Below, piece by piece: positions 63,151 through 64,000 of a DNA stretch of 64,000 nt. The notes beneath the pieces were generated by a model. That model had not been told where the DNA came from, did not search any database, and was given only the letters and a program-made list of their open reading frames with translations. Position numbers and translations under genes: made by a program. Source of the stretch: Struthidea cinerea (taxonomy: Eukaryota > Chordata > Aves > Passeriformes > Corcoracidae); assembly GCA_013397865.1 (NCBI GenBank), contig VZTI01001176.1, forward strand, positions 229,192-293,191, given 5' to 3'. The number at the start of each line of letters is the position of its first letter. The first letter of the stretch is position 1.

Positions 63151-64000
63151 CTGAGGGAGAAGAAAAAAAAGTGAAGATTTAGTACAACAGCTGTATCTTT
63201 TTCATTAAAATGCTAATGACCCCTACAAATTCCAGGATAACTACATCTATAAATTATTCATAGTCATGTTGTCAGGGGAGATGAACTGTTGTGCTATACA
63301 TGCAGCACAAATTTATTATTGGTGGTTGGCCTCCATTAATAAGCTCACATAAATTTTGAGGCACAAAGAAATCTCAGGTCATACAGCGGCTTCTTTTGGC
63401 CCATGACAGAGATAGAATAAAAAACACTGCAAGAAAGAGCTTGCTATTGACTTTTAATAGAGATAGTCAGTAGGTGAGATTTAAAAACAATGTTTGTCCT
63501 AAATTTTGTGAAGCAATCATTAAGCAATCATTTATGAACTACGTACTATAGAAGCAAAACTTATCCATGCTACTTAACACCGATTGCTTTGTTCTGTTCC
63601 ATCCAGCAGTGTCTTTACAGGAATGCAGGCTGTCACCCCAAGACACCCATGTACCAATTTTCTTACACTATCAAAACCCCAAGCAAACAAAAAATTGCAT
63701 GGCACATCTTACAGTCAGTTTGGAATAACAAATCCAAAGTCTTAACTGAAATGCTATTGAACCTGTCAAATAACTAGTATAAAATGTTTTAGTCTAAAAC
63801 CAAGTTCCATTGTTTTTTTCTTTGGTGTAGGATTTTGTACTTTTAGTTGCTTTTCAGCTTTACCTTTTTCTTAGTTTACCTGAATAGCCTTCATATTCCC
63901 AGATGTCTACCAATATATATTGAATGTTAACCACACCATTTGTTAAGATACATTCCCTCTTATTTAATTTTCTCCCCTGCTGGAAGCACCAGGAAAAGCA
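63151..64000 (-). other. Presumed upstream APBB2 intron (partial)
   Basis: This is AT-rich sequence upstream of the probable 5' UTR exon, running off the right edge. I see no CpG island, promoter or further exon in it, so transcription probably starts beyond the window. Confidence 0.5.

Noticed and set aside
63971..64000. Minus-strand GTGCTTCCAG resembling the VLP part of the APBB2 N-terminus
   Set aside because: No ATG or MSE codons precede it, and the true MSEVLP exon is found at 54294-54312.
1..64000. tRNA, rRNA, CRISPR, bacterial operon or viral coding genes
   Set aside because: None of their signatures were seen on reading; the window is vertebrate intronic DNA.

Overview
This window looks like a piece of a bird nuclear genome. 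It is AT-rich and almost entirely non-coding. It carries several truncated CR1 LINE copies with the typical avian 3' end, and one endogenous-retroviral LTR remnant of a type I associate with birds. I see no bacterial-style gene packing, no operons and no CRISPR. The only gene I can support is APBB2 (FE65-like 1, amyloid beta precursor protein binding family B member 2), on the minus strand, and it spans nearly the whole window.

Reading right to left (the direction of transcription) the layout is: a likely 5' untranslated exon (63041-63150); the start-codon exon (54294-54362, ATG at 54312-54310); a large 801-bp exon for the N-terminal region (49569-50369); the WW-domain exon (25749-25954); a 63-bp exon (20719-20781); an 86-bp exon (20195-20280); a 61-bp exon with an acidic run (20024-20084); and two exons that open the first PTB/PID domain (5943-6089 and 1519-1646). 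The seven coding pieces before the last exon, plus that exon, join without a frame break: 19+801+206+63+86+61+147+128 = 1511 nt, or 503 complete codons plus two bases of codon 504. The rest of PTB1, all of PTB2 and the stop codon lie beyond position 1. The promoter and any further 5' exons lie beyond position 64000.

The introns are 4.3, 13.9, 0.11, 0.44, 5.0, 23.6, 3.9 and 8.7 kb. Their contents are mostly unique AT-rich sequence with scattered CR1 fragments, one LTR remnant, simple repeats, two clear inverted repeats and three GC/CpG-enriched patches.

The most informative points concern splicing. The 63-bp exon has a GC-AG rather than GT-AG donor and can be skipped without changing frame. 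The WW exon has a CAGCAG tandem acceptor. The 61-bp exon has a weak GTCTGT donor followed by an open in-phase read-through. The 5' exon carries an upstream ATG in a strong context that would be in frame with APBB2 if the normal start exon were skipped. I found no undescribed multi-gene system; this is an ordinary long-intron vertebrate gene with a few unusual splice sites.
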